Shown here piece by piece: positions 45,401 to 56,843 of a stretch of DNA of 64,000 bases. The translations under genes were made by a program, and so were the position numbers. Source of the DNA: Aphanomyces cochlioides (taxonomy: Eukaryota > Oomycota > Saprolegniomycetes > Saprolegniales > Verrucalvaceae); NCBI GenBank assembly GCA_019828595.1, contig JAHQRK010000002.1:3906001-3970000 (forward strand), read 5' to 3'. The notes under the pieces were generated by a model. That model was not told the DNA's origin. It ran no database searches and saw only the letters and a program-made list of their open reading frames with translations. Positions within the stretch are counted from its first letter, which is position 1, and the number at the start of each line of letters is the position of its first letter.

Positions 45401-47235
45401 CGCAACATCAGCACAGTTGAGTCCAGCTTCAAGCGTTGTCTGAGCTATTTGGAGGTCACCTTGACAATACGAAAGCCACCCTTTAGCTGCGAAATAAGCT
45501 GCTGACGATGGTTGGGGTCTACATGAGAGCAGAGTCACGTGATTGTGGTGTCATAGATTACTCACGGTAAAAATTGGAGATTTAAGCTGGCTGCATCGAC
45601 TTCACCGAGATGGAGGTGGGCCTCTGCCAAACCTACGACGGCTTCAGCCAAAAAGGGCTCATGCTCCACAACGCCTTCGTAGACCATTATGGCATCATGC
45701 CATTTGCCTTGAGCAATCAGTGCTCTTGCTTGCAACAAGTTCATTTCCGTGTCAGAATAGCTATCCACAACATCAGGCACGAAAGCAACATTGACATACC
45801 AATTAGGCGATGTGCCCAGGGTGTCGTATCGGGTTTGAGCTGCATCCTGAGAGCTGTGGATCATGTCAAGACAGCGAATTGGATCAAACGTCGCTTCTTC
45901 AAGGGACAATCGAGCTAGAACGACCCGCGCCTCAATGTGTTCTGGAACAGCAATTATGCCTTGAGACAGATTTGCCAATGCCTACGAAAGTGACACTTAA
46001 ATACTACATAATTCTTGGTAGAAATACCTCGAGAGGTCGGCCTGCCTTGTATTGCTCCAAACCTGTCAAGATTGCAACCAGTGAACTCTTAGGAGCTAAT
46101 TCTTTGACCATTAATGCAGACAAATTGAAATCTTCGGCCGACAGCTCTACAAACAATCTTTTATGTGTTTCACCTCCTTTTTAATACCTCCATCCATGTC
46201 TTCGTGACGAATGAGACGAACTTCTGCTGCACGCTTTGCGCGAGGACATTCCGCCACAAGTCGGGCACACAGTTCATCGAGAACTCGTCGCGCCTGTGAC
46301 TTTTCATTGCCTGGGGCGTTTTTCAATGTTCGCCACGCACTGTCCACGGCAATATCGATGGCTGCAACCACATCTGCATGTAAGGATGTATTGTCTTCTG
46401 CAGACCATGACAGCGATGGCACCAAGCGAACAATATTGTCTAAGATCAAATCAAGGCTTTTAAACGGGCCAACAATGCGGTGTGCCTGGGATTCTCATGT
46501 AAGATGGTCATGCATAACGATGGATACTTGAGCAATGCGCAAGACAGAAATCCAAATTTCCACTTCAGAAGGCGTTTCCTCATTTGGATGTTCACCGAGA
46601 AAAAGTGCGGGACTTCGAGGATCGCTAAGAACGAGAGGGTACCATGTTTCCAAAGCCTGTTGGCTGTGTAAGGTGGAGTAAAACGAGGAATGGTGACCTT
46701 AGGAACCTGTCCAGCGAGAGTGGCAGCTTGTGCGAGATCTGATGTCACTTTTTGGCAGCGGTCCCATTTATCATTCCTATCAGTAATATGATGTGATGGC
46801 CATCCGACTAAACGTACTTGATCAAGATTGCTCGGAGTTTTTCCAATGGTTCTATCGACTTGGCATGCTCCTGAGTCAATTCAAACAGTTCGAGAAGTCC
46901 CTATGGTGGAACGAAGATGCCTCTCGCTTTGTTCAGGCGTAGTGTACCTTCCACACAAGTGGTGTATCGGGTTGGAGATCTACGGCTCGACGATATGTCT
47001 CCTCTGCGAGTTTTGCCTAGAATGGACAGATAGTCTCCACAACTTGCAAACGACAGGTGCGTACATTTTGGAGATGGTAGAGACTCTTGCCTTTTAACAT
47101 GAGAGCATTAAAGTTCATGCCATCAAGCTCCAAAGCTTTTGTACTCGCTTCCAGAGCTGCTTCATATGCCTCGTCCTTGAGTTTGTTCTTCGCTTCCGTC
47201 AAGTAGTGCTTTAGCATGTCGACAGCACAAAACAA
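42448..47235 (-). CDS. SKI3: Superkiller complex protein 3 (SKI3/TTC37), TPR scaffold
   Basis: SKI3 scaffolds the cytosolic Ski complex that feeds mRNA to the exosome. Ten exons: 47065-47235, 46948-47016, 46818-46900, 46188-46776, 46028-46146, 45566-45981, 44182-45518, 43858-44141, 43622-43816 and 42448-43581. Introns are 40-48 nt. The product is about 1463 residues, near yeast Ski3 (1432) and human TTC37 (1564). TPR units run throughout (KDEAYEAALEASTKALELDG, MRTGLYGQAIDAFEKAL). Exon 4 contains an abutting 5-bp duplication (ATCAAATCAA, 46445-46454); removing one copy restores phase with the next exon exactly. So the gene has a frameshift, a sequence error, or a 26-nt intron at that place. 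Start is at 47235 or 47217. Confidence 0.88.
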
Positions 47236-48090
47236 AATGCGCAGATTTTGAAATAGTAGCTGGAATAGTAGTCTAATTTGTGTCTACTAATGACAACCGT
47301 ATTTCTAGTAAGGTTGTCACCACGAATGATTTTTGAAAATGATGACAAGTCCAAAGGAAATCAGATATCAAACGAGGTACATTTGATTGGGTAAAAATTA
47401 GACTTATTTACCAATCATATTACTATCATGAACACCTCGCAGTCGTATGTCGACTTTACGAGTGGCTGACTCCAGTTTGGGAGAATAAAAACCTGCAACG
47501 CTCATTTGGGTCCAGGTTTGCCGACTGCAACGCATGAACACGACAAATTTATGGCTCTTGTATCAAATTGAGCCATTGCATTTCTTCCAATAAGATCTGA
47601 CTGGTGACAACTCCAGGGGAACTCCAAAAAATTTCATCAGATTGTATTATAAATGTATACTATAAATTTGTAAATATCATTTAAATAAATATATCAGTGG
47701 TGACAACTCAATGGGAAAAAATAGTGGTGACAACCTTACAGGAAATACGGTAGAAAATTTAGAAATTAAAAATATTATCGAAATTGAATTAAATAGCTTA
47801 ATTTCATTACATATGGGAAGTATCTTAAGTAGTAAGTAAATTTTCGTGTTGGAATTCGTATGCACTCTTGTCGCTTCTTTAGCATTCAAAGGTGATAACT
47901 ATTCACATCAATGTCAGCGTGACGTCCTTTGTGGCATGTGCATTTGTATTCAAATGATAGAATTGACCCTTAAAATAATAACACAGTCGATGACATTACC
48001 GAGATGGAACCAATCAAAATTGATTATTAATGACTCTGAAAAATGATTGGACAATCAAATAGTATATTCTCCAATCGAATAATTGGGTAT
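47236..48090. other. Intergenic with a TIR-bounded repeat
   Basis: AT-rich. It contains the MITE-like unit 47296-47751; the remainder shows no gene. Confidence 0.5.
47296..47751. mobile_element. MITE-like element, 456 bp, superfamily unassigned
   Basis: Inverted repeats of about 28 bp with two mismatches: left CCGTATTTCTAGTAAGGTTG and right complement ending GAAATACGG. GGTGACAAC is repeated inside. No target duplication is evident. Confidence 0.7.
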
Positions 48091-49536
48091 TTACTCATTC
48101 TTTTTTTTGCCCTTCTTCTTGGTCGAAGGTGCGGGCGAGTCGGCGGCAGGAGGAATGGAGACAGGCTGTGCAACTTCGTGCTTGACGGGCTTGCGGCCAA
48201 AGAGACCACAGAAACAGCAGCACGTAGAGAGGTACAAAGCGAGGTAGATCAACTCGACGACGATACGGTACGCAGCAAAGACAAGAGGCAACACCATCAA
48301 GAAGATCGTAAAATCGACCATTTGACGCGCATACTTGGCAATGCGAGGATACAAGCTCTTCAAGCGGCCAATACACCACTTACGGGTCATGCGAAAGCGT
48401 TGTTCTGCCGTCGAAAGCAATCGCTTGGCATTTTCCGTGAATCGACGGTAATACTTTTCAAAGGCCGGATAATGAGCTTCGTAATGGGGAGCAGCAGCCA
48501 GCACAACTTGGTCAATCAAAGGATCCACGTGGGCTGCGGCATGTTGCTTGTACAATTCACGCGCCGATTCCGAAAGGACAGAGGCATGCTTCAGCGCTTC
48601 AATCGTAACTGGATGCAAATGGCTGTCGTAGAGTTCGATCGTCCTCACCTTCACGTGCTCGACATATGCATCTGAGTTTTCGAATGTGTCAGCAACACGG
48701 TCGTAGTATGAGGAGAAGACTGCTTGCCAATTGATTGCAGCATCCGCTGCTTTGAGCTCATCCTTCAAGTCGACGATTTGCTTCTTGGCATCTTTGAGTT
48801 GGTTTTGGAGAGTGGTAATTTGTGCCAGCTTTGACTTCGTCGAAGTCAATTCATCTTGCAGCGACGTGATTTCCTTTTGATCAGCATCGACTTGAACTTC
48901 CAGCTCAGACACCTTGTCCTTGAGATCCTTGATTTCGTTGGTTAGGGTAGTCACTTTCGCTTGCAATTGCTCCGTGGCGGCAGTCTTGTCGGAATTGACA
49001 TTTCCCAATTGACCTTCCAATTCCTTGTTGCGCTTCTTGAGCGAGGCGGCTTGTGTGTTGGCTTCATTCAACTGCGCTGTGAGTTTTTCCACAGTCGCTT
49101 CAACAGTCTTTTGACTAGAGGTTGCTTTGACTCGATCAGCTTGTTTTTCCTCTTCGCTCTTCTTGAGAGCACTCGTGGCAGTGAGGAGTGACTTCTCCAA
49201 ATTTGCTGTTTGTTCCTCAAACTTGCTCTGAGCAGCCGACGTTACAGTTCGGAGCTTTTCCAATTCTTTCTCGAGCTCTGCCACTCGTTCAGTACTGGCT
49301 GCCGATGCAGTCTTAAGCTCGTCCACGGTACTCAGCAAGGAGGTGACTTGAGCATGTTCTTGCTGGTATTTCGTATCCAAAGCTGCATTTGTCGACTTGA
49401 GTTGGTCAATTTCTTGGACCATCTGGTCAAACGCCGATGCAGCGTCGTTGAGCGCAGCTCCATTGTCCGTCTTGACATCGCCTTCCTTGGCAAAAGCGAT
49501 CGCAGCAAGTGCAACCAACAGCCCGTACACGCGCAT
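48091..49536 (-). CDS. Signal-peptide, long coiled-coil, single-TM protein
   Basis: 481 residues from the ATG at 49536 (MRVYGLLVALAAIAFA, a signal peptide; the in-frame upstream ATG would bury it). Residues about 30-270 are a continuous heptad-rich coiled coil (ELEKELEKLRTV, LKDKVSELEVQVDADQ). A helical non-coiled region of about 130 residues follows (SSYYDRVADTFENSDAYVEH), then a membrane segment (FTIFLMVLPLVFAAYRIVVELIYLALYL), a CCCFC cluster and a Lys-rich tail (STKKKGKKKNE) resembling an ER-retrieval or basic tail. The topology suggests a lumenal coiled coil anchored in the ER or secretory membranes. I recognise no named family; the layout loosely recalls p180/kinectin-like ER proteins, but that is only a resemblance. 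Confidence 0.85.
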   Translation of the reverse strand: MRVYGLLVALAAIAFAKEGDVKTDNGAALNDAASAFDQMVQEIDQLKSTNAALDTKYQQEHAQVTSLLSTVDELKTASAASTERVAELEKELEKLRTVTSAAQSKFEEQTANLEKSLLTATSALKKSEEEKQADRVKATSSQKTVEATVEKLTAQLNEANTQAASLKKRNKELEGQLGNVNSDKTAATEQLQAKVTTLTNEIKDLKDKVSELEVQVDADQKEITSLQDELTSTKSKLAQITTLQNQLKDAKKQIVDLKDELKAADAAINWQAVFSSYYDRVADTFENSDAYVEHVKVRTIELYDSHLHPVTIEALKHASVLSESARELYKQHAAAHVDPLIDQVVLAAAPHYEAHYPAFEKYYRRFTENAKRLLSTAEQRFRMTRKWCIGRLKSLYPRIAKYARQMVDFTIFLMVLPLVFAAYRIVVELIYLALYLSTCCCFCGLFGRKPVKHEVAQPVSIPPAADSPAPSTKKKGKKKNE

Positions 49537-49883
49537 GTTGACCGCAAATTCTAAAATGACACATGGAAAGAACGACACGTATCGAAAGATACTGCGTCCT
49601 GGGAGAGTGATGGTTAAATTATACTTGAAGAAAGTAAGCCATCATGAGAGTGAGCCAGATGGGCAGTCAAACACATATGCCGAGCCAGCAAAGCACATCA
49701 CTGAAATTTTGTATGCAACAAGGAGAGTGAGAGCAGAAAAAGAAGGGCTAAAATCTATGGACTTTGGTAATGAGAGTGATTGCAACGAACTTTACGTATA
49801 CTTTACTAGCTAATTTACGTAAAGCTGATGAGATGGTATAAAACTATAGTATTTTGAATATTAAATTTGAGAGGTTGACTCTA
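49537..49883. other. Short intergenic between coiled-coil protein and RPP40
   Basis: Nothing is recognised; it holds the promoter of the coiled-coil gene. Confidence 0.5.
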
Positions 49884-51089
49884 TTAGACTGTGGTGTCGT
49901 GGGCGGCGATTGACTGAATGAGCCAATATTGATCGTCTGGCAGGCAAACAATGGTGTAGTTGTTGCTTCCTTCGACTTGGAAGCCGTGGTCTCGTCGCTT
50001 GCCGTCTTGCCACCATGATACAAGAGCGTCGGAAAAGCCCCAAACGAGGACGGCAGCCCAAGGTACTCGTTTTGAAGCCACTTGCTCTCTTGCAAATTGA
50101 ACAGCATTGTTGCAAAAAGCTTCTGGGATCAGTCCTCGCCATCGAACGCTTGTAGCTGTCATTGGGGACGAATTCTCCAGCATGGGGAGCGTGAATGAAC
50201 TCACATAATCGTCTGGTGTGTCGCCTTCTAAGAGAGATTCGATACGGCATGCCATAACACCTAGCCACTCGAAAACATCTTCGATGTGTTCATGATTTGC
50301 GGGAGCATGACTGACTGATGGAATGCGAATCGAATCGAAGGGATGCACAGAACCCGCAAGCTCAATACGCTTGCGTTGTGCAGAGTCGTGTGTAATTGCA
50401 ATGGTCTGAGCGTCTCCTGCGTCGTTCGTTGCACATATCCACATGTCAATAGGTCCAAAGCGATCCAGGCATGTGAGGACCCGCTCGCCAAACGATGAGG
50501 ATTTATCAAGCTTGAGGAGAGAAATGGTAATGATAAACGTCTTGCCATGGACAGATTTAACAGATTTGAGAGCTGGAGGGAGCGTGGGGTGGTGACCAAC
50601 AAGCCCAAATTGAGTATAAGTGACATGGTCCAACGACAAAAGTAGATCGCCTATACGAATTAGGCAAGTCATTCAGGATAATACCATACCGTTTGGGAAA
50701 AGATTCAAAGTGTTGGCACCGTCTTGCGGAGCGTTCTTGAGGATCGCATAGTAGTGTCTCTCTGGATGTGCTAGACACTCGTCGACCAATTCACGTGGAG
50801 AAATGTGGATCGAGTAGTAGAAACCTCCTTGCCGCGAGAGGCTTCCAACCGCTCCTTGAGTCAGTGTCGGCAGGAAAACTTCAAGTTGCTGGTTCAGTGG
50901 ATGCTTCTCAATGATATCTAGAGCTTGGCTCTTGGCATGAGACCACGAAGATACATGGATCAAGCGGTGGTTGAGCGGGACAGTCTCACGGAGATCCAGA
51001 TCCATGGCTTTCAGCAATTTGAAATATCCGGATATATTGTTGATTTGATACGAATTTCCAGACCCGTTCAATTCAACAATCGACGCCAT
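49884..51089 (-). CDS. RPP40: RNase P/MRP subunit RPP40-like
   Basis: RPP40 is a protein subunit of nuclear RNase P and RNase MRP (tRNA and rRNA processing). Two exons, 50690-51089 and 49884-50650, with a 39-nt GT-AG intron (phase 1), give 388 residues. The C-terminal half has the family pattern: TYTQFGLVG, a KTFIITISLLKL strand, a DDYVSSFTLP block, VRWRGLIPEAFCNN, WAAVLVWGFSDALVSWW and NNYTIVCLPDDQYWLIQ. The call rests on this pattern, since the family is weakly conserved. The start (MASIVELNGSG) lies in CCAATGG. A 61-bp block around the start and promoter is duplicated at 5.66 kb. Confidence 0.75.
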
Positions 51090-51142
51090 TGGCTAATAAA
51101 TATTTTGAGCGATTTTGATTGGCTGAATAAAATTTGAGAGAA
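51090..51142 (-). promoter_or_regulatory. RPP40 promoter with CCAAT motif
   Basis: In gene sense, CAGCCAATCAAAATCG lies about 25-35 bp upstream of the ATG, and TTAGCCAATGG embraces the start. The same sequence occurs at 5662-5722. GATTGGCTG (the complement of a CCAAT box) recurs near 37870, 39131, 58948, 59009 and 62677. Confidence 0.5.
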
Positions 51143-51844
51143 TACTGTGAAAGCACAGTTCTAATTTTCATTCATCCAATGTATTGGCGCGATTAGAGAT
51201 TGATACAAAAAACCAATCCAAATTGGGAAATTTCTCAATACACAAAACTTATCCGGACATTTTAAGTTGACCGTGAACACGGCGAGAAGATGTCGGCGGA
51301 TACACATCGAACGCCATTCGGGAGAATTCGTATCTTCTATCTACAATCATCACGGAGCGTCAAGCCGTTCTTACGATACTTGGTATAAAGACCGCCTTAC
51401 AACTTGCTTTCTCAAACAGGTCCATGGGTTTCATGCCAACGACACAATCTTGAAACGACGGCTGAACTGGTCTTGCTACTGTTTGACCTGATGATTCAGT
51501 AGTATACGATCGAATATGATTCACTTGCTCAAGATATGTAGCTCTTTCTGCCCCTTCAGCTTAAGATGGTGCAGCGGATGTGTATATACCTCGCTGCAAC
51601 TCGATGGATACCCATGGATGGTATTATAATGCGCCAAGAGCTTTCAAGCATTTGGCTGTCTGAGGAGATTGAGTCGATGCAACATTACGGGAATGGAATT
51701 GCGACATAAAACTCCTAGAAGTCTGTGCGAAACGGATGAACATGTGCACGAAAGATAATGGGGTACATCAAGAACAATGTAGTCGCTACAGGTCCGAGGC
51801 GACAGGTGTCTCAATTGTCATCCCTCATGGGACTTTTCATTAAA
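51143..51844. other. Intergenic
   Basis: No gene or repeat is recognised. Confidence 0.5.
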
Positions 51845-52813
51845 TTAAACCCAGCATCCTGAGCTCTCCCTTGCAGCAATGGTGAGGGCTTCAAATATAG
51901 AGTCGATAAGTTCTTCGTCGAATAGAATCGTGTGCGTTCCACCCTTGACAATGCTCAGTTCAGCATCGGCAAGACTCGCGACAAATTCCTGGGCTGCTTT
52001 GAGAGGCACGAGCGAGTCCCGATCTCCATGGAACACTCGAATTGCTAGCCTGATCTGTCGAGCGTCAAAGCCCACTCCAGTTTTGCATTTGCCGAGACAT
52101 ATCTTTGCATCTTGGAGCACATTGTTGGGCTCGCTCTGAATCCGTTGCAGAAACTCGTGGAATGGAACTGCTTCGTCGTGGATTGGTAGCAAGGAGAATT
52201 CCGAGTTGCGGCGCGTACCTAGAGCAGCTAGCACGTGGTGTGGATTAGCACTGAGGGAGGTCAGGTCATTGGAGACGTCCAGGAGCTTGACACCGGCTGA
52301 AATAAGCATTGTCGGGCAAAACGCTGCAAGCTTGAGCAGGGGCAATGTGCCTGGATTTTGAATGCCAACCCATGGAGCTAGCAGCATGACTGGCTGGAGC
52401 AAACGCTCGGTAAACGATTCTTGTGCTGCAATTGCCAATGCGTAGATGCATCCTGCCGACTGTGCAATCAGTCCAAACCGGTCAATGTGCAATGCATCGA
52501 GAAACTGCTCGACAATGTAGACAAACGATATTGGATGGGGCAGTTCGGACGATGCCACATCGTCAGACCGTCCGTAGCCTGGTCTGTCAATGCAAAAGAG
52601 GCGGATAGCATGGTTGGACGCCAGATTGTTGTACAAGTAACTGTGATATCGATGGCCTCGCATGCCGAACAGACAAATGACTGGAAAACCTCGTGGATCT
52701 CCCACTTCTGCATAGCTCACTTGACGGCCACACTGGAGCGCCAGGCTGCGGTTGTATTGCTTTGCATCGAGCGGATGTCGCGTGATCGATTGCCTTGCTT
52801 TGGCTCGCGTCAT
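51845..52813 (-). CDS. Alpha/beta hydrolase
   Basis: A single-exon gene of 322 residues. After a short N-terminus (MTRAKARQSITRHP) comes the hydrolase core: CFGMRGHRYHS-type oxyanion region (VICLFGMRGHRYHSYLY), CIDRPGYGRSDDV, and a nucleophile elbow LIAQSAGCIYA near residues 113-123, with Ala in place of the first Gly of GxSxG. The acid residue is in FHGDRDSLVP and the His in GGTHTILFDE. All three catalytic positions are present. The substrate is unknown; no signal peptide is seen, so it is likely intracellular. Confidence 0.88.
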   Translation of the reverse strand: MTRAKARQSITRHPLDAKQYNRSLALQCGRQVSYAEVGDPRGFPVICLFGMRGHRYHSYLYNNLASNHAIRLFCIDRPGYGRSDDVASSELPHPISFVYIVEQFLDALHIDRFGLIAQSAGCIYALAIAAQESFTERLLQPVMLLAPWVGIQNPGTLPLLKLAAFCPTMLISAGVKLLDVSNDLTSLSANPHHVLAALGTRRNSEFSLLPIHDEAVPFHEFLQRIQSEPNNVLQDAKICLGKCKTGVGFDARQIRLAIRVFHGDRDSLVPLKAAQEFVASLADAELSIVKGGTHTILFDEELIDSIFEALTIAARESSGCWV

Positions 52814-53362
52814 CCAGACCGTTGCAGTAAGTTTTCGAAAATTACAACCTCCCCGCCTTTACACAGTAAATTTTGACACCAAAAAATCAAGAAAATAAAA
52901 AATTAAAAATCAGTTCTATAAATAATTAAAATTAGATTAAAACATTTCCGCAAATATTTCAGAGCGTTGGACAATTCAGAGAAAAATGGAGAGACATTGA
53001 AGCCGAGAAGAGACTAGACATGGATATTTTATTGACACCTTGGATCAGTTGACAATCAAGTACAAGCCAAAATTGGGATTTTTATTAGTTTATTAAAAAG
53101 ATAAAATTTTCTGATTTTACGATGAATTAGCGTAAATTTTAATAAAATAGGTCAATAAGTCATTTGGCTCCTTTTTATGTTGTAAAATGTATGACATTTC
53201 AATTTTGTGAAATTGATTGATGTTTTATAACAAACACGATGGCTTCCACGGGAGATTCATCGCGACGAGTCTTATCTCAATGCATTTGTAGCTATGGCCA
53301 GCATTGTATGGATTTGAAACCAATACCAAGGCTAAATGGCGGTCATTTCCATGGCTGTACTA
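52814..53362. other. AT-rich intergenic
   Basis: No gene is recognised; it ends at the TA flank of the MITE at 53363. Confidence 0.5.
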
Positions 53363-53954
53363 ACGTAAATCATCATGAGTGAGCATGGCATCGTGAGTGA
53401 GCACCAGTAGAAATTAAGGAGAAGAACCTCCATATTTCAATGTTTTTATTTATTCGGAAGCCGGATAAATGGCGCGCTTTCTGCAAACTACTATGAGGTC
53501 ATTGAATTGTAAAACAGTAGCGATAACGTAGGAATACATACCACGTGCTTGTATCTTGGTCTTCCTTGTCTGTCTTGCCGGTTCTTCATCTTGAATGAAG
53601 CAGACTGAAAACGAAAATCTGAAAGGTTGCTTCTTATCCGCAAAACTTATATCTCTCAATTTAATGTTTCCTTTGAATATTTATACCCTAAACCTTAAGA
53701 TCTCACCTTGATTATGATACATTATTCAAGATTAAATTGTGTGCTCACTCATGATTCCCAAAAAGTAAGCAAAATGAAACTTTGGACATCATAAAGGAGT
53801 CGTAATGGAGACTAAAATTGCGTACTTTTTGTCTGTTCTTTGAATTCCAAATTCGTTTGCGACTTGAACTAGAAAAAAACTCGCAAAACTTATTGAAATA
53901 CTTGCGCTTGAACTTTTCGGTTCCAAACTTGTGCTCACTCATGATGATTTACGT
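53363..53954. mobile_element. Tc1/mariner-type MITE, copy B
   Basis: Same inverted ends as 17298-17771 (ACGTAAATCATCATGAGTGA and onward), flanked by TA. It is about 118 bp longer because a segment around 53490-53635 is absent from copy A. Outside this segment the copies are highly similar. Confidence 0.87.
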
Positions 53955-53956
53955 TA

Positions 53957-54460
53957 GTAGTGTTCTTGCGAGATATGAAATACGAATGTCACAAAGTGTC
54001 CAGCTACTCAGAAGGGGCACGGTTGGAGCTCGAGCACTTCCCGGTTGTTCTTGATGGCTGGTCTATTTGATGCAGGTATTCGCAAGATGTCGATCGAGCA
54101 CGTCGAAAGTGACTCGGGGGAGAACACAAGAGGAAACAGATACCAGTTATATCATGCTCATGCATCAGTGGCGATTACAAAACACACAGAATGGCTATTA
54201 TCTGGTAGAATCTTGATGAATTGAGAGGACAAAGGGAGCAAGCCACCTCCATTACGGCGGCTAGACTGCCATGTTTGGGATGCTTGTCAAAAAATTTCAG
54301 TCCTGTAATTTCCAAGAAATTACATAAAATTAGATAAAAAGTGTTGAACTTATCCAATTAATTCGCCTATTTTCATAATTTTTGGCTATTTTCATCACTT
54401 TTTAAGGAAATAGCGGGAAAAGTTCTATAGTTGACGAAATATCTCCAGAAACGATCTTTT
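53957..54460. other. 3' intergenic of the glycosyltransferase
   Basis: Nothing recognised. Confidence 0.5.
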
Positions 54461-56145
54461 CTACAACTCATCAAAGCGTTCATGGAGGGATGAAAGGACA
54501 TCTGAGAGCGCATCGACAACAGCGGCTCCGACGACAGATGGCGCATACTTGGCAACCATATCCCGTCGAGCTTGTTTACCCTTCTCCTTGGCTTCCTATG
54601 TGAAAAAGTGGCCTCAGGGTGGTCTTGCCATGCGATTTCTTACATCAGGATGGGTCACAACACGACGAAGCAATTCTTGAAGATGCGTCATGGAAGGATC
54701 GGCCCATAGATGTCCACGGAACGCACCATCTTCAATCTAACATGTCCACACGACCTAGTTAGACTCCTTGATCGAGGACGACGCGTACAGCGATGAGACC
54801 ATCGAATTTGAGCGGGTATGAATTCGCTTCGGTCATGTATTCGGTCGGTCCGTTCCAGTAAGTTCCAATCACGGGAACTTCCATTGACATGGCTTCAACG
54901 TAAGGTCGACCCCACCCTTCCCCACGCGAAGGAAGCACAAATGCCGATGCTGACTTGTACAAGCCAGGCAAATCATTCTACATGATATCTTATAGCATGA
55001 CCTTCTCTCCATTGGACTTACCTGGGGTAGATCTGGCGGTAAGATATGGATTCGAGGAAGCTCATCGAGAGATCGGCCTAGTGCGTCCAATGCAAAGCGA
55101 ACAACCAAGTTCTACATTGAAGACTCTATCAGTTTCCTTCTCATCCTGGCTAAAGTGGTAGTACATCGAAATCACTGGAGCTATGGTAGGCATTTGTGAG
55201 CAAGACCAGGAGAACTGGATCGTCTTTGGTGAACTCGGCAAAGTAGGCTCGGAGTAACGACTTCCAGCCCTTGCGTTCCTCCCACCTACAACAAATTTAC
55301 TTGCGAGCTACCAAGGTAGTGACTCTACTTGAAAATGGACAGAAACACCGTCGTGGACGCTTCAACGTCTACATGGAAGGCTCACAAGATCATTGAGCAC
55401 GACATTCTTACATGGTAGCTCAAATGGCGTTGTCGATGCTGGATTGAAAAAATCAATGTCCACCGCTTCGGGCACGACGACGAGTTTAGCTGGCGGCACT
55501 CCGGCATCTTCAAAGATCTTCTTGGCAAACCTAAAACTCGACGATGAGTGGAGATGTTATGGAGCGGACCAACTTGGTAGGCACCCAGATCTCGTCCATC
55601 TTTTCCATGCGCTGAGCCCATCCAGAGGGAAGTCGGTCGGTTTCAAACATCGTACGTCCAATTGAATACGTCGTGCCTAGTTCCAACAAGATGAAGTTGC
55701 GGCAACACGCTGATCTCTACCCTCAGGAGGGCATAGCGATGTTTGATACCGCGGTGGGTTCCATGCACCGGGTTCCGAATGACAAATGGCAATCGTCGGA
55801 GGCGATGAAGTCGTCGGTTCAAACCACAACGATTCCATGAGTGCTCGTGTCGAAGCAGACAACGCTTCAGCAAACTTTGGATTGTACGAATCACCATGTT
55901 GTGTGATTTGTAGCTCAAAGTTTGGTGAATTCAACGAGGTGATCGAGTGGGCGTATGAAATCGCTTCGCTGCAATAACCACCACCGCTTAAGAATGGCGC
56001 AAACCACTGCACGACTGGACGGTCGCTACTCTCAGCCTACATATATGAGCGTCAACTGAGAGCCACAAAATGTGCTGATGACCTGCGCTGTGGAGAGCAA
56101 TGCCGTCGCAAGGAGCATCGCAGACAGTCGCCACCGCATTTCCAT
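54461..56145 (-). CDS. GT4-family glycosyltransferase with signal peptide
   Basis: Ten exons: 56083-56145, 55721-56036, 55574-55676, 55412-55530, 55329-55368, 55165-55285, 55022-55111, 54789-54977, 54644-54736 and 54461-54595. All introns are GT-AG, 43-53 nt, and phases close to 422 residues. Exon 1 encodes a signal peptide (MEMRWRLSAMLLATALLSTA). A GGGY loop follows (WFAPFLSGGGYCSEA), then IGRTMFETDRLPSGW, DEIWVPTKFAKKIFEDAGV, KLVVVPEAVDIDFFNP, KWEERKGWKSLLRAYF, and the donor-binding RGEGWGRPYVEAMSMEVPVI with the E-x7-E pair. This is a retaining GT-B enzyme of the group 1 type. The leader places it in the secretory pathway, so glycan addition to secreted material is likely. The sugar is unknown. 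Confidence 0.88.
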
Positions 56146-56843
56146 GAAAGTCAAAACTTTTCCAAATGGCAGTCATCCGGATAATTCGTTGAAGTCGACA
56201 AAGAAAAACCTTCACATCGACAACGTGAGGCCAAAAGGTGCCTGATCCGTCGGAAATTGCCCTCTACTTGCGTAGTCCAGGACGCTTGCCTTGGCACAAT
56301 TAGCGTAAAAAAAACATATTGGGAAGATAGTGTGCTTGTCCAAGGTGGTAGATTCCTTACGTGGTATGCAAACACACAAGTGTCCAAAGGGTTGGGACAA
56401 GAAGAGCATGAGAAAAGTCATGCTCTAGTACGTCTGCGGACGAAAGCATTCACAGCCGCCTGAACATGCACACGTTAAACACACTACAGAGCGAAATATC
56501 ATCGTCATATCGTGGCTTGATCGCTCTATCTTCGTATTTTGGACAATAGGGCGATCGATGGAAAGGCGGTAGTCGCCCCACAACAATCACGGTCACATGG
56601 CTTCTCATGCCAAAGCCTCCGTCAACTTTATCGAAGCTGCTCGAATACTTCAGAGCGGAAACGCAATAGGATGCCACGATTATGTGCATTATTACTATGG
56701 CGCTGAGTCGATCGGTGGTGAGCTAAACGTACGAGGTTTATGAAGCTCCTCGTCTCTAAGGGAATACGTAGACTACTTAAATTTAGTCATTCTCCAAAGG
56801 CATCAGTTTAAACACGGATCCTCAATACATTCGATTAAACGAC
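56146..56843. other. Intergenic between the glycosyltransferase and PGD
   Basis: Nothing recognised. Confidence 0.5.
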
